DNA of 64,000 bases. Source: Zeugodacus cucurbitae. Lineage: Eukaryota; Arthropoda; Insecta; Diptera; Tephritidae. A program made the position numbers and the translations under genes. Shown here piece by piece: positions 49,226 through 60,158 of this stretch (position 1 is its first letter; each line of letters begins with the position of its first letter). Below the pieces are notes generated by a model, which searched no databases, was not told the origin of the DNA, and saw nothing but the letters and a program-made list of their open reading frames with translations. The stretch is taken from NCBI RefSeq assembly GCF_028554725.1, contig NC_071670.1, positions 65,447,001-65,511,000 of the forward strand, in the 5' to 3' direction.

Positions 49226-50360
49226 ATAAGTGTGGCAACCCTTATCGAAAAATCTAAAAATGTATACCTTTTCATGCCTGCAGATAACAAATATGAGGAT
49301 ATATGCCTAGAACACTAGACCCTAGTGATGCCTAGATCACTCACACGAAGTAATACCTCATCCGGTGTCCCGTGGGAGAGTCTTGTGTTGGGAGTAGATT
49401 AGGTTTAGCGGATTAAAGTGCCGTACTCCGGCTTTCGAAGCTTCCCCTTACTATAAAAAAATGCCTAGAACATGGATGTTGTAGGAAAAAGAAATTAAAT
49501 TTCAAATTCACCACTGTTTCGATCATGTCGTATTGCTAGTGATAAAACACTTTTGTCGACTTAAGCTCTTTCAACATATTGCCGCAGTTATACTTTTCTT
49601 CATCTATACCATATTAATTGCTTTTAAATAAAGCAATAAGCTATTAAATAAAATGCTTTCAATTAATATCATAATTGAGGTGAATCGCAGACGAATTGAA
49701 TTTATTGAATTTATATGGGTATTTTTAGAATGTTAAAAAACAGTTGAATACAATGCAGTTATAAATATTAATTATTGAGCAAAGCAAATACAATATTATG
49801 TAATTGGAAAAATTAAAACGATTTGATGAGCGTTTTGGTGGAGCGTTAGGGTGGACCACTGTGCTTGTATAATATTTTTAGAGCAGAAAATGTAGAAAGA
49901 AGTAGTAGGTGTATATTTTATTAACAGTGATTAAATCAATTTTTATAAATATAAAAATATATAATTATTATAAATATTAAAAATTATAAAAATATAATTT
50001 ATGTTGGCAACCCTACGCAAATTATAATAGTAGATTATTGCTTAAAATAAGTTTTTTTCGTATAATGAATTATTTTGGAACAATAAATGTATTTAATATT
50101 TACTTATAATAACAGAACTAGGTGGCAACCCTAGAGAAATCTACATATAGCCAATTTATTATTTATGTTAAACATACTTTGAGATTTTTAATAATTTTTT
50201 ATCTATTAAACCTTTATATGTCTTGGTAACTATAGTCAAAGAATAATCGCAATACTTATCCATAGAAGGTTTTAATAAAAAATTGAGATACAGTAATAAT
50301 TCTATTGGAAACCTTATAGAATGTTTTATTGTTTTATTTTATAGCGTAGCAACCTTCTAT
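49226..50360. repeat. fourth locus of the GTTGCCA-marked repeat, inverted orientation
   Basis: TGGCAAC, the reverse complement of the box, occurs at 49233, 50005 and 50123, the last two 118 bp apart, which is the unit length seen at 28.8 kb. Decayed versions (TAGCAACC, TGGAAACC) occur near 50300-50350. Confidence 0.55.
49315..49460 (+). mobile_element. 146-bp poly-A-tailed retroposed insertion (SINE or truncated LINE)
   Basis: This GC-richer block begins CTAGACCCTAGTGATGCC, contains CCGGTGTCCCGTGGGAGAG and GCCGTACTCCGGC, and ends CCTTACTATAAAAAA. It is flanked by an exact 12-bp direct repeat, ATGCCTAGAACA, at 49303-49314 and 49461-49472. The tail and the duplication show target-primed reverse transcription. 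The parent element is not recognised and no tRNA-like A/B boxes were clear. Confidence 0.8.
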
Positions 50361-50523
50361 ATTTATAGTTACCCCCCAATAATTTATAATTACGTCAACC
50401 AAATCTATTAATCCCACCTCATATAGCTCGAGGTATCGACTTAAGGTTACACGAGGCCAACACGATTACCCAGCGTAGATCGCTTTTAATAGATTTTCAA
50501 ATCCACATCCAACAAATGTTTAC

Positions 50524-50780
50524 CTCATGCGATGATTCATCCGAAACTTTGTTAAATATTCACCCCAAATGCGGCTGAATCTCCCACCAAACACTTGAGT
50601 AGGGTACATTTGCCTCCATTGGTTGTGGTCGCCGCGGGTTGGTCGTTGGGGATCGCTTATGTTTTTAAAATATTGCAGCTCATTTCGTATGCAGTAAGCG
50701 TGTGTGATTTGTACGCGCCAAAAGCAAATCGGACACGCCCGATCCAATGGGTGTCTAACGCCAACACTACATTTGTACAT
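50524..50780 (-). other. exon-like open stretch, unidentified
   Basis: A GC-richer minus-strand frame (YCIRNELQYFKNISD.. to GGRFSRIWGEYLTKFRMNHR) ends CATGAGGTAAACA, which can be read as a stop or as an AG/GTAAAC donor. No start codon context, partner exon or domain was recognised. The opposite strand is also open. Confidence 0.3.
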
Positions 50781-53700
50781 ACATATGTTAACACGAATAT
50801 ACATACATGTGTTTATCTGCTGACATTAATTCGATGGATGTCACCGAAAATCTTGGCTAACCACATTTCATCAAAAAAATTTGACACCGAAATGTGACGG
50901 ACGTTGGATGCAAAATCAAGCAACTAGTTGCTCAAATTGTAATATTCAACGTATGTACAGTGTTGATTAAAATAATACCAGTGCAATAGAAGAAAGGCTA
51001 ATATTAGATAAAACGTTGCCAAACAATAAAAATATTGATGAAGACTTCGAAATACATACAAAGCGTTCATGCGGACTCAAGAGAACAAACTATCTAAAGT
51101 AAGAATAGTGAGGCTATTATAGATTTAATAAGGGTTTAATATAGAAAGATAGGCTGTTGTTTCCAGTCTCATTTCCCGTGCTTTTATTAGCTTAAATATT
51201 TTTGTTACAACCTCATACTTCTTTGCTTGTGAACAATGCCCCAGCCTCCATATTCGTCAGACATGACTCTGAAATATTAATCTATAGAAACCGTGGTGAT
51301 TACAGATAGCAAAAATCATTAACTAGGACCATTTATCTATAAGGGTATGGTATATGAATAAATATAATTTTTAATATCAGAAGGACGAATACTCAAAATT
51401 GTTTACTACGAAATCTTTATCGATCCGTAGTTTCAGACTGAAAAGGATGGCATAACGGCAACTCTTTTACTGACAGTTCGAATCGGGTAGAGAAGCTTAC
51501 CAAATCGAGTTAAAGACTTCAAGAAAATTTTTTTTAAATAAACAAAACAGTTCTAAGTCGAGACCCTTCAAAATCGAAAATCGAGAGCTTAAGACAAATA
51601 TGAGATGATGGGGGTGAAATTGTTTAAATTTTACAGAATTGAGAGTTAATCCTAGTAGGTTTAAGGAAATGTTCACTGAAAGATAAACTCAATTTAATAA
51701 AGGGTGTTCTTACTGACTACTATCTAATTGAGACTGATGAGGTTAACAGCTTTTGCCGATCCCTGCTGCTTTTATTTTGCCTATGACTGTTTAAGTATAA
51801 TAAATCTCGAAAATGCACGGAGTTTTAATTGAATTACACCCATATACAAATGAACATGCAAATCGCGTGCTGAAAGGTCTCTAATTGTTTTTTTTTTCAA
51901 CAAAATTTTCGCGTTTTTCGCTTTAGCGCTATCCGTAAAGTAAATTTAGAACTTTTCCGTTTGCAAATTTTTTACAGTTTTTGTTGTTGTTTTTGTTTTT
52001 GCTTGCCATAACTTAACGTATTATTAACGCGGCTGTAAATTTGTTAAGAAATTCCCACTTGTTTTTGCTGTTGTTGTTATTGCCCATAAAGCGCAGCTTT
52101 CTGTGCGGCACATACATAAATATGCATGCTTGTACTTGTTGCGTTTTGTTTATTAGAAATTAGAACTGTTTGGGTTTTTTCGAGCAATTTTTAATGATTC
52201 CACAATTTTTTCAATTTTTCGTTTGCTTGGCAATTATTTATTTCATACACGTATTTAGTTGTCGAATTTAATGCCGGTGTTTATTTCGCCACAATTTGTT
52301 TGTGTGTTTTATTATTTTGTTATGGCTTTTTAACTAGATTTGGTAAATGTGAGAATTAGCGTCGCTCTTTTTCCACAGCCATTTACGGAAGTTGTAGAAA
52401 TTCCAAGTGATTTGCGTGAGTCTGGTGCTTGGAGGGATCATCTTTAGTAATACTCGTATGTATATTATAAGTGAGATATTAAATTAATGAACATCAAGCT
52501 TCGTTTTGGCTACAAGGAAGCAGAATTAAATATGATGACTTAGCGCATATGAATTGAAAAGAATACAACTTAGATGAGAGGCTTCATATTATTTTTATAA
52601 AACGACGAAGTTTTAAAGTTTCAAGTTTTAAATTTTATATATGTTCGAAAATTCGATGTTAAAAAATTCGAAGTTAGAAAATTCGAAGTTAGAAAATTCG
52701 AAGTTCGAAAATTCGCAATTAGTTTTTTTTAGAAATATTTACAGCTCAAATTCAACTGTGGCAAATGGCGACAACATCTTAAAGCAGCTAACATATTCAT
52801 TGTTGCCACTTCGAAATATTATATTTATCTTGCTTACAGAGCATGAGTAAAAAATGGGTTTTGAAGATATAAGAAAACATGAATCTAGAGAAATTGTAAA
52901 AATTGTGGAGTTTTATAAGACCAAATAGTCGTCACATTGCGGACTTCAGTTCTTAAAAAGATCGGAACAAACAAGACCATTGAAAAGCAAGGAAACTTAG
53001 AAATGTGATGTCATTTAGCTAGATTACTACTCATGGGTATACTCATAAGCCAGCTCCGATCGATCTAATAGATCGAACCTATCAAACAAATATCTTACGT
53101 TTCGGGAACGAATAATTCTTAAATATTGACTATTTATTATTAATTTATATTTGTTTTTAATATATTTTAAATTTTTTAAAAGATTGACTATTTTATGTAG
53201 GACTCCATTCGATACACAATATCAATATATTGGCGATAAATATTCATAATAACTATAGATAATATTAATTTTTGATAAATTGTTTATTTGTATCGTAAGA
53301 TAGAAAGGAAAAAAATCGATAAGCAAATTTTTCGAAAATATAGATTATTTCAAAATATAAGATTATCGATTTTTTAAATCGATAACTGTTTTTTCGTACT
53401 AGTTTAAATGAAGTCAATGAGATACAAGTGACAAGTGTTTTTCGCACTAGTTTATATGAACACTGAAGAAAAACGATAACTACACACATTATTTTCCGAT
53501 GGGAAGCTATTGAGTAGAATTCTATGGATATTTAAACTGCCATCTTCAGTAATGTTAAAATTGAATCGATTAAAATATAAACTTGTTAACGTCTAGTCAT
53601 ATTTTGTTCAATTATTATTCTAAATTATCATGTTGTAAGTTAAAATATTTCAAAAATTTTAATAACTACCATAAAACTATTGACTAAACTGGTCAGACAA

Positions 53701-54820
53701 ACATAAAAGAGTGCTTAAATCTAAACAGCAAACATAAATAAAAATATTAAGTTATTACTAATAAACCGGCTAAGGTATTACGGAAGCAAACGAAAATGCT
53801 TTGGCGACACAAAGTCTCACATTAATTTCCCTACAAACAAAACTAATTTTATGTATTTGTATTTAATATACGACTCTGTATATTTGTGGCTTAAACCTTG
53901 CAGTCAATTGTTGATGATCAACAAAGATGCGCTTGATGGACCAGCAGAAGAGTCGCAAAAGCTTTGAGGCACATATAATTTGATGTCTACGCTTGGGGGC
54001 CAAGTGTGTGTTCGTTAAGGTCAGTGGTTGCATAAAGAACAAACGATTTGATTTGAGCTCCAAAACAAAGCGCAAATGTGCTCATCAAAAGCTGTGTGTA
54101 AACATACATATTTATAACGAAGTTCAAACAAAAGAGCAGTTTTAGTCAAAAAGCTCCGAAAAACTTCGAAAATCAATCAACTAATTGTTGGAATTATGAA
54201 TTTATGCCGCTTGCCAATGATATGCTAATTTTGTGGCGCTCATAAAACAGATAAATAAATATACATGAATATATATTTATGTATAAAATCGCACTCGAAA
54301 TACGGTTTATTTGAAGTTGAAGTTGTCAACAAATATTTTGATTTTAGAATGAAGGGCAGATGGTCAACTTTGCGGTGTTTTTGTGCACCTGCATTGCTTT
54401 AAAAAGGTATGAGGATTTCACTTAAAATAATTTTACAGTATCTTGCAAAAGGTTTTAGACAATTTTTTTATCGAAAATTATATTACATATGTATTATTTT
54501 GAAGTAAAATTTTTGCTTAATATTAAAAAGAATTTATAAAGAAATATTGAATCAAACGAAATTGAAAAAAAATTTAAACCAAAAATTTTTATTTACATAC
54601 ATATCTAGACTAGAAATAATTTGAAAACAAGTTTTACTTAAAACTGTTTAAAACTCAGAAATTATATTGCCAAAGACTTTTTATTTTTTTTATTATTATT
54701 AATGATTATATTTATTTTACGAAATTTCATTTTTAAAATAAAAAAAATACTTCTAGTAATAATATTTCTTCGAAATTGAAAAAAATGTTAACAATTTAAA
54801 TTAACGTCCATTCGATATTA
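50781..54820. other. intergenic, no supportable gene
   Basis: Mostly AT-rich. Near 51240-51270 there is a tiny mariner scrap (PQPPYSSDMT, plus strand). A minisatellite at 52.6 kb is listed separately. Confidence 0.4.
52643..52717. repeat. minisatellite, 15-bp unit TTCGAAGTTAGAAAA
   Basis: About five units. Because 15 is a multiple of three, it yields a spurious KLENS peptide repeat. Confidence 0.8.
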
Positions 54821-54827
54821 TTTAGTT

Positions 54828-55205
54828 ATGCGCCTGAATGTAGGCAACGTTTTATAACAAAATTTTGTCATCGTTTTGCCTACCAAAAATTTATTGTTGC
54901 CTACATTTAGGGTCACGATGCTTTAAGAAAACATTTCTTTCTAAAAATAAGGTAAAATTCTTGTTTAATCTAATGCACTGTATATATACGTATATCTTAT
55001 AGGAATAATTTATTTAAATATTATTATTGTTACTATTATACTTATTCTCTTTTTTCTAATATTTTTGGATATTGTCAAAATTTTAAAAATTAAAAAAGTG
55101 TCTATAAAACAAACTATTTATTGATGCGCCTGCATGTATACTACAGTTTTAACTTGTTTTCTTTTACTGTTTGTTCACTGTTGTCTACATTTAGGGCCAC
55201 TTCCC
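54828..55205. repeat. second locus of the TTGCCTACATTTAGG repeat, arranged as inverted pairs
   Basis: GCGCCTGAATGTAGGCAACG (54830-54849) is inverted relative to TTGCCTACATTTAGGG (54896-54911). A second pair is GCGCCTGCATGTATACTAC (about 55125) and TTGTCTACATTTAGGG (about 55180). The two pairs are about 285 bp apart. Confidence 0.65.
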
Positions 55206-56280
55206 AATAATAAACCGAAACTGCCGTAATGACAAAAAAAGTTCATTAAATAAATAAATAATGCTAAATCGGAAATCTTATCGAAAAGTTTTCCACTTCT
55301 TATTAATACTAGTTTCACTTTTGAACACACTGTACATCTAATTACCGACCACCACTAACCAGATGAAAATCACAGCTTAAAAATGCACATAATAAAATTG
55401 TATAAAATCAAATTTAGCGATTTAAAAATTTATTGGCAGATGTTTTGAACCACATGTGCTGCCATGAAACCGGTAAAAAAAGAGTGTGCTATCAAAGACG
55501 TTATAAAATATGGTGACACACATTATTTACATTTAAATTCATTCATAAAATGCATAGGCTTTGATGTTATTGTTGCTGTTGTTGTCTTCTTGATGTTTGC
55601 AGTCTTTGCACTCTCCGCTTCACTGTCAAGTTAACAACAGCACGTTTCTTCTGTTTGAAGAAGGCGCATACCCAGACAAAGACCATAAACCTTAACGTTT
55701 TGACACTCATTTACGTTTAACGGTCAATGTGTCTGCTTAACCGGTTTCGCAGTTTAACACAGAGCTTTATTAACCTAAAGACACACGGTGATTTGATAAT
55801 CCGGAAAAGTGTATTTTTGTTTGTTGTTTACTTGACCTTGAGTAAATTATGATATGCGTTTGTTTATTTATAGACAGTTTTCGTTTGCGATTTTAAATAT
55901 TAAAATACTTGCGTTGAAACTTTAATTAAGGGTAATTGAATTTAAATTAAAAATAAAAACAATATGACAGATGGTTAATCTCCAAATTACAAGAAAAATA
56001 TAAAAACTATAATACTTAGATCAATTCGGAGCGGAAGCCATATTTTCTCAATAAAAAAGACTCGCATTAAAATCGAAAGCGAATTTAACAAAAACCACAC
56101 AGAAAAGCTTTCAAGCTTTACCAATAGCTAACTACAGAACTAATTTATACATCGGGGCTATAGAAGCGTATTAAAATAGTTTTCTTAGGGAAATATTTAG
56201 GCTAGATCTTAAAACAAAGCCAAATTTTTAAATTGGTTCTGTTTAGTATATCTTTTCAAGGTATTTAAATGGACCTGCTA
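55206..56280. other. intergenic, nothing recognised
   Basis: AT-rich. No supportable gene or repeat. Confidence 0.4.
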
Positions 56281-56285
56281 TCCCA

Positions 56286-56788
56286 AAAATGGGCGTGGCG
56301 TCGCCCACTTATGGGTCAAAAACCATATCTCAGAAACTACTCGACCGATTTCAATGAAACTTGGTTTGTAATAGTTTCCTTACATCCCAATGATATGTTG
56401 TGAAAATAGGCCAAATCGCTTCACAACCATGCCTACTTCCTATATACCAGAACTTTGAAGACAATCTGAATCGTTTACTTTACAATATATAAAGTAAGTA
56501 CTAGAGAAGATATCGGTGCAGAACTTTGCACAAATACTATGTTAATAGTGTGGCAGCCCCATTCTAAAAATCGGACCATAGGTTTTTAAGGCCCCATACA
56601 TCAACACGAGGACCTCGGTGCTTCTAACCTAATATTATGGTTTCCAACTTTCAATGGACTTTATACAATATATATGACGAATATATGGGTCAAATTGTGT
56701 ATTATATAATATAAATAAAGTTAAATATATAAATTGCGAGAGTATAAAATGTTCGGTTACACCCGAACTTAGCCCTTCCTTACTTGTT
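56286..56788. repeat. partial copy of the dispersed TATACTCTCGCAA repeat family
   Basis: It starts at AAAATGGGCGTGGCGTCGCC, shares CCATATCTCAGAAACTA and CGACCGATTTCAATGAAA with the 42.7-kb copy, and ends TTGCGAGAGTATAAAATG, then CGAACTTAGCCCTTCCTTAC. The left half is missing. Confidence 0.75.
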
Positions 56789-57460
56789 TTTATATATTTT
56801 TATAGAATTATAAGTTACTTTTTTTTACCTGAAACAATTTCTTTTGTGCTACTGCCCGATATTATCTTAAGTAGAAGAGTCAATCAGTTTTCATTCACCG
56901 CGATAATGATGTGCGAATTTATTGCGAAAATATTTTAATGGCAAATAATTATTTTTTTTTGCTGTCAAATATTATTTCTCTCATTTGCATCCAAAACGTC
57001 TGATTCTAGTAAATTAAGCGTAAAAATATGACGGCTTGATATTTTGCAGATTTTATTTTATTTTTCTCGTTTTTTAGTTTTAAGCAAATCAAGTTCGACG
57101 CTTTAATTTCTACATGCCAGTGCTGCCAAGTTGTAGCGCGTTTGAAACATAGCCAAAAGGGTTATGCGCGCATCAATCAGCGGCCGCTGCTTAGCGCACG
57201 CGCAGCCTCACTGTTCTATTGTTTGTCCATTCGAATTATCATAATGTTTTGGAACGTGCAATTTGTTGTTGTATTATACGTTGATATTAAATTTTAAACA
57301 AGATGCCAATCTATGTGGTATTGCCATCTCGCACCTGCAAACACTCATCTGCCTCGCTTATCAGCCGCTCTGCTGGCGCGCATAGTTCTATTGGCGCTAG
57401 TTTGGCCACTTCTTTCGATTGAACCTCGATTGAATTTGCATAAATTTTCTTTTGGTTTTT
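56789..57460. other. intergenic upstream of gene E
   Basis: It should hold the distal promoter of gene E. The GC content rises from 57.1 kb onward. Nothing specific was recognised. Confidence 0.4.
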
Positions 57461-57468
57461 TTGCCGCC

Positions 57469-57474
57469 TATAAA
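57469..57474 (+). promoter_or_regulatory. TATA box of gene E
   Basis: TATAAA lies 94 bp before the start codon. Confidence 0.75.
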
Positions 57475-57562
57475 TGCTTACGCACCAGCAGCCGACCCAT
57501 TAGTCTTGATCTTGATCTTGCTTTTGGATATATCGAATTCGGCTTGAGTTAACTGTTGAGTG

Positions 57563-58219
57563 ATGAGACCGTTCGCTTGTGTTTTGGTCATTGCGGCCGC
57601 ACTTATTGCCTGTGGTCAGGCGCATAATGTGCAGAAACGTTCCTTGGGTGCCCTGCTAGGAGGCGGCGGCGGTGGCGGTAGTAGCGGCTGGAGCAGCGGT
57701 GGTGGTGGCGGCGGCGGTGCTGGCGGTCTCGGCGGCATTGGCGCGCTGATCCAACAGAAACTGGGCGGTTTGCTCGGAGGCGGTGGTGGTGGTGGCGGCA
57801 AAGGTGGCTGGAGCGGCGGCGGCGGTGGTGGCGGCCATGGTGGCTGGAGCGGCGGCGGCGGCGGTGGCGGTCATGGTGGCTGGAGCGGCGGCGGCGGTGG
57901 TGGCGGCCATGGCGGCTGGAGCAGCGGCGGCGGTGGTGGCGGTCATGGTGGCTGGAGCGGCGGCGGCGGTGGTCACGGTGGTGGTTACTCCGGCGGTCAT
58001 GGCGGCGGTCACAGTGGCGGCAGCAGCAAAGTCATCATCGTTAAAGTCGTGAATGCCGGCAGCTCCGGTGGTAGCGGCGGTCACGGAGGCTGGTCCGGTG
58101 GCGGTAGCGGCGGTTATGGCGGCGGCCAAGGAGGCTGGTCCAGCGGTGGCGGTAGCAGCGGCGGCTGGAGCAGCGGTGGCGGCGGCCAAGGCGGTTGGGG
58201 CGGCAACGGTGGTTGGTAA
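57563..58219 (+). CDS. secreted glycine/tryptophan-rich structural protein (gene E)
   Basis: A single exon of 218 residues. I chose the ATG at 57563; the frame is open one codon further to a GTG, which is not a likely start. The signal peptide is MRPFACVLVIAAALIACGQA, followed by HNVQKR, a dibasic site (residues 25-26) that could be cut by a furin-like protease. The mature part has poly-glycine runs with GGWSGGGGGGGHG repeats and one strand motif, KVIIVKVV (about residues 156-163), then GGWSSGG units to the end (GGNGGW). Tryptophan takes the place that tyrosine has in gene B. It probably belongs to the same extracellular matrix family but lacks the two-codon first exon. Confidence 0.9.
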   Translation: MRPFACVLVIAAALIACGQAHNVQKRSLGALLGGGGGGGSSGWSSGGGGGGGAGGLGGIGALIQQKLGGLLGGGGGGGGKGGWSGGGGGGGHGGWSGGGGGGGHGGWSGGGGGGGHGGWSSGGGGGGHGGWSGGGGGHGGGYSGGHGGGHSGGSSKVIIVKVVNAGSSGGSGGHGGWSGGGSGGYGGGQGGWSSGGGSSGGWSSGGGGQGGWGGNGGW

Positions 58220-58382
58220 ATTATCAATCACACCAAGTCCCTTTAAACTCACCACACCAACAACAAAAAGTACACAGTTAATTTAAGCTTTCAAAGCAAA
58301 CAGGAATTTCATAGACTTAAGCATCCTTCTAGACATAGGCTCATTCATTTAATGAAAACAGAAAAACAAATAATGGAATTTG

Positions 58383-58388
58383 AATAAA
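58383..58388 (+). terminator. polyadenylation signal of gene E
   Basis: AATAAA lies 164 bp after the stop codon. Confidence 0.6.
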
Positions 58389-59170
58389 ATTTCGTTAAAA
58401 ATATTAAAAATAACGAGTTTCATCGTTTTCTCATTACTTTGTTGTGATTAGCGCATAGAATTTTTTCAACTTTTTCTTCTAATTAATTTAAATATCGTGT
58501 ATAACGGGTTCTTAACTGGCGCGCTTCCTTAGCTACTAATTATAGCTCAGCTAATCGACAACCGGTCTGGGGATCCTCTTCGTACGGTTAGCCATTTAAT
58601 TAATGTGCATAAATTAATTAAGCGATAAAAGAACAAATGGGTTTAGTTTACAATCAACTTTTATTATGTTTTGTCGTGCATATTTCAGGTTCATGCCGAA
58701 TTAAGTGTTTGAGAATTCGCATGCTAAAATATGCTAGCGACGAGCGACATCACATACCAAGTTTTAGTGGGGTCATAAACTCAAGTTTTTTATAGTTTCT
58801 AGCCGGTTTAGTATTATAACTATCGGGTTACAATGACTTTGCAGACGCAACTTTTTGTGATTGTAAATAAACTGGTCTGTATTACATCATCCACTTTTTT
58901 TTATAGATTTTTTTAGTTAATGTGAGATCTGAGCATAAAAAAGAACATTCTAAAAATATCATATTATTGTGGTTGTAATTATTGACCTTGAGATTCTATA
59001 CGGTTTGTTCTAATTTGATTATAGTTAAATAAATTATCTCACATACCAACCGATATGAAAGGCGAATTGAGTAACCATTAATAATTGTTGGATGTGACTC
59101 GAGGATAGTTTGTACCGATCACAACATGATCACCTCGAAACGTTGTTCCGAAGATTAGCTGACATACATG
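58389..59170. other. intergenic, nothing recognised
   Basis: AT-rich flank between gene E and a LINE fragment. Confidence 0.4.
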
Positions 59171-59177
59171 TATATAC

Positions 59178-60158
59178 CTTCTTCTTCTTGACTGGCGTAG
59201 ACTGCTTATGCGTTTATAGCCGAGTCCAAAACAGCGTGCCACGTCTCCCTCCTTCTGGCAGTTTGGGGCCAATTGGTTATACCAAGCGAAGCCAGGTCCC
59301 TCTCCACCTGGTCCTTCCATCGGAGTGGAGGAATCCCTCTTCCTCGGCTTCCACCAGCGGGTACTGCATCGAATACTTTCAGAGCTAGAGCACTTTCATC
59401 CATTCGAACAACATGACCTAGCCAGCGCAGCCGCTGTCTTTTTTCGCTGAACTATGTCTATGTCGTCGAATAACACATACAGCTCATTCTTCCATCGTCT
59501 GCGGTATTCGCCGTTGCCAATGTTTAAGGGATCATAAATCTTCCGCAAAACCTTTCTCCCGAAAACTCCTAGTGCCATCTCATCGGATGTTGACATCGTC
59601 CACGCTTCTGCACCGTAAAGTAGGACGGGAATGTTGAGAGACTTCTAAAGTTTGGTTTTTGTTCGTCGAGAGAGGACTTTACTTTTCAATTGCATACTTA
59701 GTCCATAATAGCACCTGTTGGCAAGAGTGATTCTGGGCTGGATTTCCAGGCTGACATTGTTATTGCTGTTAATGCTGGTTCCCAAGTAGAACTAACGGCG
59801 CGGGTGTTGTTTCCAATGATATCGATATCATCGGCGTACGCCAGTAGCTGTACACTCTTATAAAAAATTGTACCTTCTCTGTTTAGCTCTGCGGCTCGAA
59901 CTATTTTTTCCAGCACCAGGTTAAAGAAGTCACACAATAGCGAGTAACTTTGTCTGAAGCCTCGTTTGGTATCGAACGGCTCTGAGACGTCCTTCCCGAT
60001 CCTGATGGACCTTTTGGTGTTGCTCAATGTCAGCTTACACAGCCCTATTAGTTTTGCGGCGATACCAAATTCAGACATCGCGGCATAAAGGCAGCTCTTT
60101 TTCGTGCTGTCGAAATCAGCTTTAAAGTCGACAAATAGATGGTGTGTGTCGATTCTCT
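59178..60158 (-). mobile_element. LINE fragment, AAG-tailed subfamily, with reverse-transcriptase core
   Basis: On the minus strand it covers the part from IDTHH and the FKADFDS region through GFRQ, LLAYADDIDIIG and the WLGHVV-type tail to TACGCCAGTC plus (AAG)n at 59178-59189. About 175 bp are missing between NNTRAVSS and the TWEPALT-like segment (near 59790), and frames change several times. It shares its 3' end with the fragment at 20434-20920, not with the AC-tailed copies. No target-site duplication was found. Confidence 0.85.

Noticed and set aside
51240..51270. PQPPYSSDMT mariner scrap
   Set aside because: Only about ten codons; too short to list as an element, though it matches the relic at 20 kb.
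52641..52850. Protein with KLENSKLENS repeat
   Set aside because: It is the translation of a 15-bp minisatellite.
57313..57552. 79-residue frame upstream of gene E
   Set aside because: It spans the TATA box and 5' UTR of gene E, with no supporting features.
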